Of a stretch of DNA of 25,624 nucleotides, positions 1 through 8,062 are shown piece after piece. The DNA comes from JANQPA01 sp964628385 (GTDB lineage: Bacteria; Bacteroidota; Bacteroidia; Chitinophagales; Saprospiraceae). The notes beneath the pieces were generated by a model. It made no database searches. It was not told the origin of the DNA and worked only from the letters and a program-made list of their open reading frames with translations. The stretch lies in NCBI GenBank assembly GCA_964628385.1, contig CAZVOD010000072.1:1-25624 (forward strand). Reading direction: 5' to 3'. Position numbers and translations under genes: made by a program. Each line of letters opens with the position of its first letter. Position 1 is the stretch's first letter.

Positions 1-57
1 CTAAATGCAGACGTTAAAGAATCGAAGTTTCAATTCCAATAGGTGCGATTGAGAGAC
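1..57 (-). CRISPR. Leader-proximal end of a CRISPR array: first repeat plus partial first spacer
   Basis: Positions 27-57 read on the minus strand as a 30-31 nt repeat that starts GTCTCTCAATCGCACC and ends GGAATTGAAAC. The terminal ATTGAAAC is the 8-nt 5' handle typical of type I-B crRNAs, so the array is transcribed leftward, in the same direction as the cas genes. Positions 26-1 are then the start (26 nt) of the leader-proximal, most recently acquired spacer, cut off by the window edge. Only one repeat is visible, so the array call rests on resemblance to known I-B repeats, on the handle, and on its place downstream of cas2. Confidence 0.85.
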
Positions 58-92
58 CGGATAATTAATTAAATTAGGTATTGATTATCAGG

Positions 93-123
93 CCATTGTA
101 TTTTATAGATGCCAATTTTCAAA
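93..123 (-). promoter_or_regulatory. Candidate promoter for pre-crRNA
   Basis: On the minus strand a TTTG (123-120) is followed after exactly 19 nt by TACAATGG (100-93), a partial match to the Bacteroidota TTTG-N19-TAnnTTTG promoter. Transcription would start near 86-88, about 30 nt before the first repeat. The -7 box is imperfect, so this is only a candidate. Confidence 0.3.
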
Positions 124-346
124 GGTCATTTGTCGTCTACTAGGAATAATATGGAAATACTGCCTTATCGACGACAGCAGTAAGATATTGTAATTCAGGT
201 AATTATCCAAGATGTCAAAGAACTTTTAGGCAACGCTGAGTCATTTTTAGAGATATCGACGACTTAGGAATGAGTCAATAATAAATTATACATCTTTACT
301 TATTCTTTTGCCGCCCAGTTTCGTTAAAAAGCCTCGTCGACTTCAG

Positions 347-360
347 AAAGGGGCCCCTTT
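347..360. repeat. 14-bp perfect palindrome AAAGGGGCCCCTTT
   Basis: A perfect palindrome between the leader and cas2, followed on the plus strand by TATCCCCTTTC, which partly repeats one arm. It could be part of a weak transcription-stop structure; no function is shown. Confidence 0.5.
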
Positions 361-395
361 TATCCCCTTTCTTCGTGCTGCATCGCCTACGCCCG

Positions 396-417
396 CCTGC
401 CGGCCGGCAGGTTTTTT
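396..417 (+). terminator. Perfect 16-bp palindrome followed by T6
   Basis: CCTGCCGGCCGGCAGG (396-411) is followed by TTTTTT on the plus strand, the shape of an intrinsic terminator. No plus-strand gene reads into it. It may be a dispersed GC-rich intergenic palindrome, or it may stop antisense transcription coming from the array side towards cas2. On the minus strand there is no T-run after the stem, so it should not stop the cas transcript. Confidence 0.45.
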
Positions 418-477
418 GCCTCACTGAACAGCAAAACACCTGCGTAAATCTTGTACACTTTATTAATGCCCCATTCC

Positions 478-741
478 TTAAAGAAATTGCCCGGCATCAT
501 TCAAAGTTTTGCCAATCAATTGTTTATCCATATAATAGCTATGCCTGCTTTTAAATAAAATAAAACTGTCGTAGTCTTCATCCATAATTTCTTTGGCTTC
601 CGCGATGAGCTGTTGAAGCTGTAATTCGCTTAGCTCTCCTTCAAATACAGAATTTTGTATCCAATGTAAATATTTTCGACAAAGACGCAGCATCTTGGCT
701 GTCCGTTCTGCTGCTACATCATAAACTGCAATTACGTACAT
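478..741 (-). CDS. cas2: CRISPR-associated endoribonuclease/integrase subunit Cas2
   Basis: Cas2 forms the Cas1-Cas2 integrase that inserts new spacers at the leader end of the array. The 87-residue protein starts MYVIAVYDV, the usual beta-strand with the conserved Asp of Cas2, and includes FEGELSELQL, typical of the family's second half. The ATG at 741 is preferred because it overlaps the cas1 stop as TAATG; the in-frame TTG nine bases upstream would add three residues and lies inside cas1. Length is normal. Last gene of the cas operon, next to the leader. Confidence 0.95.
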   Translation of the reverse strand: MYVIAVYDVAAERTAKMLRLCRKYLHWIQNSVFEGELSELQLQQLIAEAKEIMDEDYDSFILFKSRHSYYMDKQLIGKTLNDAGQFL

Positions 742-1751
742 TACCACCAAATTTTAAAGGGTTCGAATTGTGGATCCATTTTCAATAAAAATTTGGCCAG
801 CTTATAACAATCTAATCGCAAAAGATGCCGATAGCTGACCTTACGATTAAGCTTCCTGTGTTGAATGGTCTTTTGTAAGCGTTCTTCCCAGGCTTTAACC
901 ATTATTTTTCTACCAGTAGGCGAAAGGAAGCAGGCACTATCGACTTTGTCGAAATGTTCGGCTCTGATTTCCCGTCGATTGCAAAGGCTAAAGATCAGCC
1001 GATCCACCAATATGGGCTTGAAGGTCTCAGAAATATCCAGCGATAAGCTATATCTTCTTACCCCAGGTTCGTGTAAATAGCTGATGGTGGGGTTGAGCTG
1101 AGAATTGTAAATGGCATCCAGACAAACCGTGTAGCAAAGAGAATTACCAAAACTGATGAGTGCATTTAGCTCATCGCTGGGTGGTTGTCTTTGTCTGCTT
1201 TTCCAGGGGAAGGCATCCACGATAGCTCCGTAGGCGCTGTAATAAATTTGTCGGGCGTTACCCTCCAAGCCCATCAAATGATTGATCTGTAGGGCTTCCG
1301 GTAATTCCTCTTGTAAAGCTTCAATATGCTGAATTTGCGACTCTACCGTCCGGCCTCTGTTAGCATAATACCTCAGGTTTTTTAGCATATTAGCTACCGC
1401 TGCATCTACCAGAGCTGTGGCGATCTGCAATCGCTTCTTTTTACTGCGATAAGCATCTGCCTGAGCAATCAGCATCTGACCGGATAGTAGATATTCCTTT
1501 GGACTGAAAGAACCGGTATAGTGCTGGTAATAGTCAAAAAAATGCACGGGTACCTGCTTCCTTCCCAGAAAATTGTAAAGCGCTGAATTGGTATCCAAAC
1601 TTCCAAATACATACAACGCACTAACGCCTTCTACGGGCAAGAATTTAGCCTTTGGAGAAGGGGTATCCTCTGTAGCGGTGGGCTCAAATTTGAGGGTATT
1701 ATCCCGACGACTCATTCTTCCGGGATTAAAAAGGTAATAACTTTTCTTCAT
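741..1751 (-). CDS. cas1: CRISPR-associated integrase Cas1
   Basis: Metal-dependent integrase of spacer acquisition. The 336-residue protein shows the Cas1 fold signatures: a short N-terminal beta domain (YVFGSLDTNSALYNFL at about 47-62), then the helical catalytic domain with Glu163 (LMGLEGNARQIYY), His227 (YLHEPG) and an acidic residue near 239-242 (SLDISETFKPILVDRLIF). These are the expected metal ligands. Length matches type I-B Cas1. It lies 10 bases after cas4 and overlaps cas2, so the adaptation genes are co-transcribed. All catalytic residues are present, so acquisition should be functional. Confidence 0.97.
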   Translation of the reverse strand: MKKSYYLFNPGRMSRRDNTLKFEPTATEDTPSPKAKFLPVEGVSALYVFGSLDTNSALYNFLGRKQVPVHFFDYYQHYTGSFSPKEYLLSGQMLIAQADAYRSKKKRLQIATALVDAAVANMLKNLRYYANRGRTVESQIQHIEALQEELPEALQINHLMGLEGNARQIYYSAYGAIVDAFPWKSRQRQPPSDELNALISFGNSLCYTVCLDAIYNSQLNPTISYLHEPGVRRYSLSLDISETFKPILVDRLIFSLCNRREIRAEHFDKVDSACFLSPTGRKIMVKAWEERLQKTIQHRKLNRKVSYRHLLRLDCYKLAKFLLKMDPQFEPFKIWW

Positions 1752-1761
1752 GGGTTGTTTT

Positions 1762-2280
1762 TTAGATAAAGCAAAAATCCCGATAGGCGCAGTTCTGGCA
1801 ATAGGATTTGCGCACCAATTCCGGGCAATAGTCCTGATTTACAATCCGCTGTATTTCGGCTAGCCACCCTTCAATATCCTTTCGGACTTCGTCGGTAAGC
1901 TGTACCTCCCGGGTTTTTCTCAGCCTGGGATACTCAATCAATCCACTAGCCCCAACAATGCCTGCACGCTCCAGGGTGTATAGATAATACTGCACCTGGG
2001 CAATATGAGCCTGCTCTAGTTTTGGACTCTTCTTGACTTCTTTCACCACCTTATTCACCGGATCAAAGTGGTCGATCTTCAAAAAGCCTAAATCGAGCTC
2101 CCGCCACCGGGAAGCACGGGTTTTGTAGGAGGTCTCTTCAATGTGTTTGCCTATAGCAACAGCCTCACTATTTTGCTCCATCTTCACATTTTGATGAAAT
2201 AACCATAGCTTGCGTATGCATAAGTGATAGTAGACAACGTGAGTGGCGGAGATTATTGGTGAGAAAGTATTTTTTTCCAT
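1762..2280 (-). CDS. cas4: CRISPR-associated exonuclease Cas4 (Fe-S)
   Basis: Cas4 trims prespacers and helps choose PAM-flanked ends. The 172-residue protein has the iron-sulphur cysteines Cys21 (HLCIRKLW) and Cys161, Cys164, Cys170 (SYCQNCAYRDFC), and the PD-(D/E)xK nuclease residues His46 (GKHIEE), Asp70 (LKIDHFD) and Glu81/Lys83 (VKEVKKS). Gln95 in HIAQVQYYLY fits the QxxxY motif. Length is typical of Cas4 in I-B systems. It starts 16 bases after the large hairpin that separates it from cas7, and is followed closely by cas1. Confidence 0.95.
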   Translation of the reverse strand: MEKNTFSPIISATHVVYYHLCIRKLWLFHQNVKMEQNSEAVAIGKHIEETSYKTRASRWRELDLGFLKIDHFDPVNKVVKEVKKSPKLEQAHIAQVQYYLYTLERAGIVGASGLIEYPRLRKTREVQLTDEVRKDIEGWLAEIQRIVNQDYCPELVRKSYCQNCAYRDFCFI

Positions 2281-2296
2281 TCAGAGTAAGTTGTGA

Positions 2297-2350
2297 ATCT
2301 CTCCTACTTAAGGACACCTTAATCAGGTTATGGCCTTAAGCAAGAGAGAT
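2297..2350 (-). promoter_or_regulatory. 17-bp mRNA hairpin between cas7 and cas4
   Basis: Arms 2334-2350 and 2297-2313 form a continuous 17-bp stem with a 20-nt loop. In minus-strand (cas-sense) RNA the two imperfect positions are U-G and G-U wobbles; in plus-strand RNA they would be C-A mismatches. The 3' arm contains AGGAG, which the stem would hide, 19 nt before the cas4 ATG. There is no following U-run, so it is not an ordinary intrinsic terminator. An RNA-processing, attenuation or translation-control role is inferred. Confidence 0.65.
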
Positions 2351-2356
2351 ACTGTA

Positions 2357-3400
2357 TCATTTAACCGAGAGCTCTTTTCCTATATTTGTAAGAACTTTTA
2401 CTGCATCACTCAATTGATTTATTTCAATGAATTTAAATTTGGCATTATCATTCATGCTTTTTGCACTAGCTATTAGATCTTTCAATACTTCAAGATAATT
2501 ACTTTTTATAGGACTAATAGTTGGTGCAGGTAATCGATTATCGGAGGTTACAATTGCACCCTTGAAATTCATAATATGAGGAAATTGTTGACTCACATTA
2601 GCTCCATTTTGATGTAATAAGGTGAAACTCAGAGCATCTAGAACTGCTCTTTGTCTTTGTATCCTTTCCTCATGGCTAATTACGTAATCGTTCTGTGCAT
2701 CATCAAAACCTATTCCGGCTAAATCAATATTTATAACAACTGCATAATCAGCACTTGTAGCAGGTCTAGTGAAAATATTTTGTCCTTCATTCGTACCACT
2801 TTCACGAGATTGTTGCCCCGTTCTTGTGCTCACAAATTTAGTATGGAAGTAGTGTCTAGTTGCACTTTTAGAAGGAACTCCAACCATGAACCCGACTTGA
2901 ATTCGACTTGTCCTGGCTACAGCCACACCTGCACTAAAAACAGGTTTACCTGCTTTGTCTTTTGGCGATAACTCGGTTATCAATAATCCATGAGAATCAG
3001 TCAGAACGCATGCTTTGGCTACTTCTCTGTAAAGAGCAGTTTCTAATGGTTGTCTATCTTTCCCTTTTATGTCTCCACGTAGTTCTTTGGCTTCCTCTAT
3101 ATTAGCAATAACCCAATCATATTTATTTAATTCACTCTTCATTCTGTTCGGATCCGGGTTTCTACGATTAGCATTATCGCTTAATGGCAGATTTCTATCC
3201 TGAGCAATTCTTGATAAATTTTCAGCGTGCCAATATTTTAGCATATCTCCACTTATAACTGGAACTGAATAAAGTTGACCATCATCGACGATGGTTGCTG
3301 ATCTTGGCTGAGTAGCGTTACCTTCAGAGCCTTCATTATTTAGGCTTGCCATATTAATGGTTAAGCGGCCAACAAGGCTTAAATTTTTTATTTTTGACAT
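2357..3400 (-). CDS. cas7: CRISPR Cascade backbone protein Cas7 (DevR/Cst2-like)
   Basis: Cas7 polymerises along the crRNA to form the backbone of the type I interference complex. The 347-residue protein starts with the RRM-type strand SLVGRLTINMASLN and has the family motif SGDMLKYWHAENL at 50-62, followed by an insert rich in charged residues and later ARTSRIQVGFMVG and the long C-terminal part of the Cas7/Cst2/DevR group. It lies between cas8 and cas4, 30 bases after cas8. The start is the only ATG near the previous gene. The subtype assignment (I-B) rests on this family plus Cas4 and a Cas6 gene. Confidence 0.9.
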   Translation of the reverse strand: MSKIKNLSLVGRLTINMASLNNEGSEGNATQPRSATIVDDGQLYSVPVISGDMLKYWHAENLSRIAQDRNLPLSDNANRRNPDPNRMKSELNKYDWVIANIEEAKELRGDIKGKDRQPLETALYREVAKACVLTDSHGLLITELSPKDKAGKPVFSAGVAVARTSRIQVGFMVGVPSKSATRHYFHTKFVSTRTGQQSRESGTNEGQNIFTRPATSADYAVVINIDLAGIGFDDAQNDYVISHEERIQRQRAVLDALSFTLLHQNGANVSQQFPHIMNFKGAIVTSDNRLPAPTISPIKSNYLEVLKDLIASAKSMNDNAKFKFIEINQLSDAVKVLTNIGKELSVK

Positions 3401-3430
3401 ATTTTAATAGTTAAATTATTATTAGATGAT

Positions 3431-5062
3431 TTATTCGTTTGAAGATGCTTTGGAGAGCGCAAATGCTAGAAGTAGCTGAGCTACTAGCCTTGGACTATAT
3501 CTTGGGTCCTCACTAATCTGAATGATTTTGGTAATGCCCTCCTGTGTTGGAAGGTTATGTGGTTTTCTTGAATCATTCTGTGTATTTTTTGAAGTCATCT
3601 TATCAATACTTCTCTTAATAGCAATTTCACAGATTACTGTAACTAGATCTTCGTGGTTTTGTACTTCTCTAAGCTTCCTAATCATTTGGTAGTCTGGCTG
3701 TTCTGACCTGTTTTCATCCTTTTTGAAAACTTTATGGAAGGTATCTTGCTTGATCAGGCTAATAATAGGTTTAATTTCAGGGCCACGCATAGCCTCGACT
3801 AATTCGTGGTACTTTTGAGAATTATTCTTCATGATTTCATAAAATTGTTGGTTATTTAAAAAATACGGTTTTTTAGTACCATTTAAGCCTACTGTGTCTA
3901 TATACAAAAGGTAGCCCTCCACAAACGATTCTATATCGCCGCTTTCAAAACCATTCATAAGTTTTCTTACGGCTAATCTATTGACATTAGGAGGAGATGT
4001 TGGCTTAGGTTTTAAAGCTTTTCGCCATGAAAATAACAGGGCATCAAGGTCTAAAATACTATTCAGGGAAAATTTATATTCTGGAACTCTCAGGAGCCAG
4101 GTTCCTGCCGGAGATGACTGTGTTCCTAATTCTATAAAGTTTGCTCCTTGTACTGCAAAGAGCATTTTTTGTCCAGAATCACCGTATGCCTTCAGCATTT
4201 TTAAATAATACATGTAGTTATTGTAGGGAAAGAAAAAGTCTTTGGGTATAATTCTTCTTCTGTTTCGACTAACGAGGTGTCTTAGAAATGAATAAGAAAT
4301 TTCTGAGGGGGCAGGTATAGCAAAGCCATTATTCAAACTTCCTCTTGAGCAAGCTATCAATCCTGCAACGGCTAAATAAATTTCCCTTTCCCATTTTTTT
4401 GAATACTTTGGCATTATGGATCTGTTACCTATGCTAAAGCTATTATCGCTCATGGCACCTTTAGAGCTTTGAGGCAGAATAATTTTATTAAAGCTAGTTT
4501 TACCACTGAATGTATCTATCAATAATTCTTTACCTTTTTTCCTGCAAGTATAAATGCACGCGTTGAACCATTTAGGGCTGCCCAATTTGTTGATAACACC
4601 ATATAATTCTCTTAAAGGTGCTGTTACTGGTTTTATCTCCTTACCCATCTCCAACAAGATTTTGAGATCTTCACTCGTATCTACCACCGCGCCTTCATGT
4701 TCTATTATTTCCGTGTTATGCCAAGTTTTATCTTTTTTTACAATTGAAGCATTTTGAAAATTTTCTTCCTTTTTCCAACTGGCAGCCAAAGAATATTTCA
4801 ACCAGCTCAAATTCGGTCTTGGTCTCAATTCATTTGAATGAGTAATTTCAAAACCATTAAACGTTTTTTTAATTACAGGGGATGATCCCATATAAAATGA
4901 GTCTGCTAAAGCTGCATAGCCTACTGCAACTAGTATGTCAAAGTAACCATTGTCAGCACTTGGTAAACTTTGAGTAACAGAATGTATTTGTTTGGATGAT
5001 TTAGGAATTTGAAATTTCTTCACTTTGGGAGAATTTAAGATGAATAAAGTTTTGTCCACCAC
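3431..5062 (-). CDS. cas8: CRISPR large subunit Cas8-like protein
   Basis: Assigned by position: a 543-residue protein between cas5 and cas7, where type I loci carry the large Cascade subunit that reads the PAM. The sequence is basic and mixed alpha/beta, with NELRPRPNLSWLKYSL, SPKWFNACIYTCRKKGKELL and a helical C-terminal part (from about 470) that could do the job of a small subunit. The paired CxxC zinc motif of some Cas8 families is not seen. The start is a GTG at 5062 that overlaps cas5 by 62 bases; no ATG lies near, and a start further in is possible. Which Cas8 subfamily it belongs to cannot be settled by eye. Confidence 0.75.
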   Translation of the reverse strand: MVDKTLFILNSPKVKKFQIPKSSKQIHSVTQSLPSADNGYFDILVAVGYAALADSFYMGSSPVIKKTFNGFEITHSNELRPRPNLSWLKYSLAASWKKEENFQNASIVKKDKTWHNTEIIEHEGAVVDTSEDLKILLEMGKEIKPVTAPLRELYGVINKLGSPKWFNACIYTCRKKGKELLIDTFSGKTSFNKIILPQSSKGAMSDNSFSIGNRSIMPKYSKKWEREIYLAVAGLIACSRGSLNNGFAIPAPSEISYSFLRHLVSRNRRRIIPKDFFFPYNNYMYYLKMLKAYGDSGQKMLFAVQGANFIELGTQSSPAGTWLLRVPEYKFSLNSILDLDALLFSWRKALKPKPTSPPNVNRLAVRKLMNGFESGDIESFVEGYLLYIDTVGLNGTKKPYFLNNQQFYEIMKNNSQKYHELVEAMRGPEIKPIISLIKQDTFHKVFKKDENRSEQPDYQMIRKLREVQNHEDLVTVICEIAIKRSIDKMTSKNTQNDSRKPHNLPTQEGITKIIQISEDPRYSPRLVAQLLLAFALSKASSNE

Positions 5063-5654
5063 CTGCCGTATTCATTTTTACTTGGAATTTGAAATCTTTT
5101 CTTGGCTTCTTCTTGGAACCTTGATAGTTAGATATATTATTCCAAGTTGCTTTATCACTAAAATCGCTGCCTTCAAAAGTTATTCCACCATGAGGTGTAT
5201 TCTTACTATCTATACCCATGAAAGTGAAAAAACTACCCTGCTTACCGAAACAATTAATTGCTGGAAAAATTGGTCGAAGCCATTCCATCTCTTTTGTAGG
5301 GACAAATAAGTCTACACCTCCATCGAAGTATAAAAATTCTCTAAAAACAACTGTAGAGCTTAAATATCCTGAGGGTAATGTTGCACCTGCTCCATCTTTT
5401 CTAGGTGGTTCATAGTGTTTAATCATGTGAGTATTGATAATACCATCTCCCCAAGGATGAGGGATTATTTTTATTGACTTGAGCTTTTGAACTATTGGTT
5501 CAGGGGCAAATCCAGCTCGAATACCTCCTATTATCAAAGCAACTTTTACTGCATATGGAGTTGGGCATGGATAAGTTGTTGCAAATTTCGTTGTGGCTTG
5601 TTCCTTTCTGAAACTAAAAGGTGTACAGGCTAAATATCTTATTCTTGTTGTCAT
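5001..5654 (-). CDS. cas5: CRISPR Cascade subunit Cas5
   Basis: Cas5 caps the 5' handle of the crRNA in Cascade. The 217-residue protein starts with a Cas5-like strand (MTTRIRYLACTPFSFRKEQA), continues with TTYPCPTPYAVKVALIIGG (the conserved Pro-rich turn plus helix of Cas5, about 27-44) and has GKQGSFFTFMG in the second half. The ATG forms an ATGA overlap with the cas3 stop, which fixes the start. The 3' end overlaps the start of cas8. Identification rests on motifs plus position between cas3 and cas8. Confidence 0.85.
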   Translation of the reverse strand: MTTRIRYLACTPFSFRKEQATTKFATTYPCPTPYAVKVALIIGGIRAGFAPEPIVQKLKSIKIIPHPWGDGIINTHMIKHYEPPRKDGAGATLPSGYLSSTVVFREFLYFDGGVDLFVPTKEMEWLRPIFPAINCFGKQGSFFTFMGIDSKNTPHGGITFEGSDFSDKATWNNISNYQGSKKKPRKDFKFQVKMNTAGGGQNFIHLKFSQSEEISNS

Positions 5655-8062
5655 ATTATGTTGTCACTTTTATTTTCTTGAACATTTTTTTCTTTCTTCA
5701 CTTTTTTAGATACGTAAGAAGTTGCAAGCTGATCACAACGTCTTAGAATATAACTTAAAGCATAGTATATGTTGACGGCATGATCTTTCATTAAAGGATG
5801 GCTGTCAAACCAAAGGTGAACATGCTGAGCTTCTTTTTTCTTAACTTCCAAAGTTAAATATGAACTATCCCATCCATACTTTTTCCAAATAGATCTTGAT
5901 GATAATTGGTCTAGATACTGTGTGTAGCCAAGTTCAAATTCCTCGAATCTTTTTGTGGTGAGCTCTCCACTAAAATTTCTTAAGTATCCATGATGCTCTG
6001 CTATTGCCCAAAATACGGGGTAGAATAGTCGGTCTTCCTTTTGAACTATTTCATATAGCATATCTTTCACAGCCCATGCGCTGACCCATGCATGACTGGG
6101 AATTTTAACATCTTTTCGTCTTGCATATTTACCGTTGCTCTCAGAATGGGCTATGGGGTAGTCAATACTGAGGAGGTCTAACTCCAATTCTTCTGTAAAA
6201 AAAGATAATGGTCTTTCATTTATCGGTATACCTCCAATATCCACCTGATGTGCTAATTGCCATTTAGGATTCAGTTTGCCTAAGTCATGAGCCCAGATAA
6301 CGAAATCTACTAGTCCTTCAGCTAACTCACGAGAACTAACATTCGAATCATGACCTGTTCCACCTAAATCTGTAGTTGTCGAAAGTGCATCAATGATCCA
6401 TTTTACTTTTTTCTTTTCTTTATGCAAAAGTTGAATATGAGCTTCGTAAGGTTCTAGTTGATATTCATAATCAAAAAATTGTACCGAACTATCATTAATA
6501 AAGAATTCTTCACCATTATTTAAAGATGGGTCTAAGCCAAGTGAGGGACAATAGCCAATATGTTCAGGGGATAGTAACGCAAAATCAGCTAATTGTACCA
6601 TAGCTTTTTCTCCAGATAATGATTCAAAAGATTTTAGTTCTGAGCTGTATCTGTAAAAGCTTACCGGAATTTTATCAAACCTTTGGCCATAGAATTTTCC
6701 TCGATTAATGCTTATGAATTTATAGCTCTTATCAGGAGAGTTCCCGATTGCAGTATTGATAGAATTAATATCTCTTATTCTTTCTTTATATTGTTCATAA
6801 TCTCTAATCGTTCTAAGCTCGAGTGTTTCTTCTGCTGGGCTTCTAGTCTTAAAATACTTCGTAAATGCCTCGTCAGAGACTTTGGAGATTTCTATAATTT
6901 CATCTTCCAATTGTGTAGTCAGTATTTCATTATTCTTCTTTGTTAATAAAATTCTTAATTTTTGAATATCTTCTTTTGCAAATTGATATGGCGCCAGTTT
7001 CGAGTCCTGTATGTCATGCCAAAATACTTTTGCATGTTCACCCTCATACCTAGCACTCCTGCCTAGTCTTTGAATTAGGGAAGAAGGCGGGCAAATATCT
7101 GTATGCATAATATCACATGAGATATCTATTCCAGCTTCTACTACCTGCGTTGCTATTAGGATTTGTTTTTTAGATAACTGACCTTTTGACTTTTTAAATT
7201 TATTTTTAACTTCCAATTCAATACTTCGTCGATGGTCAGTAAGCAATTCTGAATGAAGAAGGTATACATCTGTATCTGGGTAATGTCTCCTTATTGCTTT
7301 TGCTGTTTCTTTTGCAGCTTCTATCCTGTTCCTGATAATGATTGTTTTTTCACCTAATTCAATATTTTCTAAATCATTGTCCAGACCAGTTCCTTTTATT
7401 ATTCTTTTTTCATTAATGAAGGGCCGTTCGCCAACTACTATTTCGACACCTTTAGTTTTTCCTATTGGAGAATCTAATAATTCCTCTTTTAGGAAATTTA
7501 GCATTGTACTACTTAATGTAGCTGTAAGAATAATACAATTTTGCTGGCTTTGTTTGATAGCATAAAGAGCTGTGGTCATGCTTCTTCTAGGGTCTAACAA
7601 ATGGAATTCATCAAAAATAAGATGGCTAGAATCAATCACAGCAGGCAAAATATTTCCCTGTCTATATCCTACAGCTATGGGAATTCCAAGGTAAGCACTG
7701 AGAGACTGATCTAAAGTGGTAAATACTAAATCAATTGGATTTTCAGTATCATCCCCTTTATCCAAAAAAGCATGTTCTTTTCTTGCACCATGTTGTACCG
7801 CTATTTTTTTGGGAAAAATCCCATCTGATTTTTCAACATCCTTTGCTAAAGAATCTACAAGTACTCTCAATGGAAGAGAATATATAGCGTGATTTTCCTT
7901 TATTGCAGCGGTAACCGCGAATGTTTTACCCCATCCAGTAGGTGCCTTGAGAATGATGTGTTTTCCATTCCTAAAGGCATTGAAAACTTTTCTCTGTCCA
8001 GGGCTTCTTTCAATGAAACCATACGCCAAAAGCGCTTCGTCAAATGTTTGGAAATATCCCAT
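5651..8062 (-). CDS. cas3: CRISPR helicase-nuclease Cas3, helicase first and HD last
   Basis: Cas3 unwinds and degrades DNA marked by Cascade. With the start at 8062 the protein has 803 residues. The ATG overlaps the cas6 stop as TAATG; a longer reading that begins at 8167 runs inside cas6 and is unlikely. The SF2 helicase comes first: Walker A APTGWGKT at 40-47, DEFH at 151-154, TAT at 180-182, and motif VI QRLGRSAR at 331-338. The HD nuclease is at the C terminus: HD at 592-593 (WAHDLGK), His657 (PSHAW) and His690-His691 (AEHHG). Most Cas3 proteins have the HD domain at the N terminus, so this order is unusual for a I-B-like locus. All key residues are present. Confidence 0.95.
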   Translation of the reverse strand: MGYFQTFDEALLAYGFIERSPGQRKVFNAFRNGKHIILKAPTGWGKTFAVTAAIKENHAIYSLPLRVLVDSLAKDVEKSDGIFPKKIAVQHGARKEHAFLDKGDDTENPIDLVFTTLDQSLSAYLGIPIAVGYRQGNILPAVIDSSHLIFDEFHLLDPRRSMTTALYAIKQSQQNCIILTATLSSTMLNFLKEELLDSPIGKTKGVEIVVGERPFINEKRIIKGTGLDNDLENIELGEKTIIIRNRIEAAKETAKAIRRHYPDTDVYLLHSELLTDHRRSIELEVKNKFKKSKGQLSKKQILIATQVVEAGIDISCDIMHTDICPPSSLIQRLGRSARYEGEHAKVFWHDIQDSKLAPYQFAKEDIQKLRILLTKKNNEILTTQLEDEIIEISKVSDEAFTKYFKTRSPAEETLELRTIRDYEQYKERIRDINSINTAIGNSPDKSYKFISINRGKFYGQRFDKIPVSFYRYSSELKSFESLSGEKAMVQLADFALLSPEHIGYCPSLGLDPSLNNGEEFFINDSSVQFFDYEYQLEPYEAHIQLLHKEKKKVKWIIDALSTTTDLGGTGHDSNVSSRELAEGLVDFVIWAHDLGKLNPKWQLAHQVDIGGIPINERPLSFFTEELELDLLSIDYPIAHSESNGKYARRKDVKIPSHAWVSAWAVKDMLYEIVQKEDRLFYPVFWAIAEHHGYLRNFSGELTTKRFEEFELGYTQYLDQLSSRSIWKKYGWDSSYLTLEVKKKEAQHVHLWFDSHPLMKDHAVNIYYALSYILRRCDQLATSYVSKKVKKEKNVQENKSDNII

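Larger units (their letters stand above)
58..477 (-). promoter_or_regulatory. CRISPR leader and cas2-array intergenic region
   Basis: No gene is visible in these 420 bases between cas2 and the first repeat. The 230 bases next to the repeat are AT-rich, as leaders usually are. The 10-mer TATCGACGAC occurs twice in direct orientation (166-175 and 254-263), and a related GTCGTC lies at 132-137; these could be integration or host-factor motifs, but this is a guess. The cas2-side part is different and GC-rich, with two palindromes listed separately. The limit between true leader and spacer DNA cannot be set from one sequence. Confidence 0.6.
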
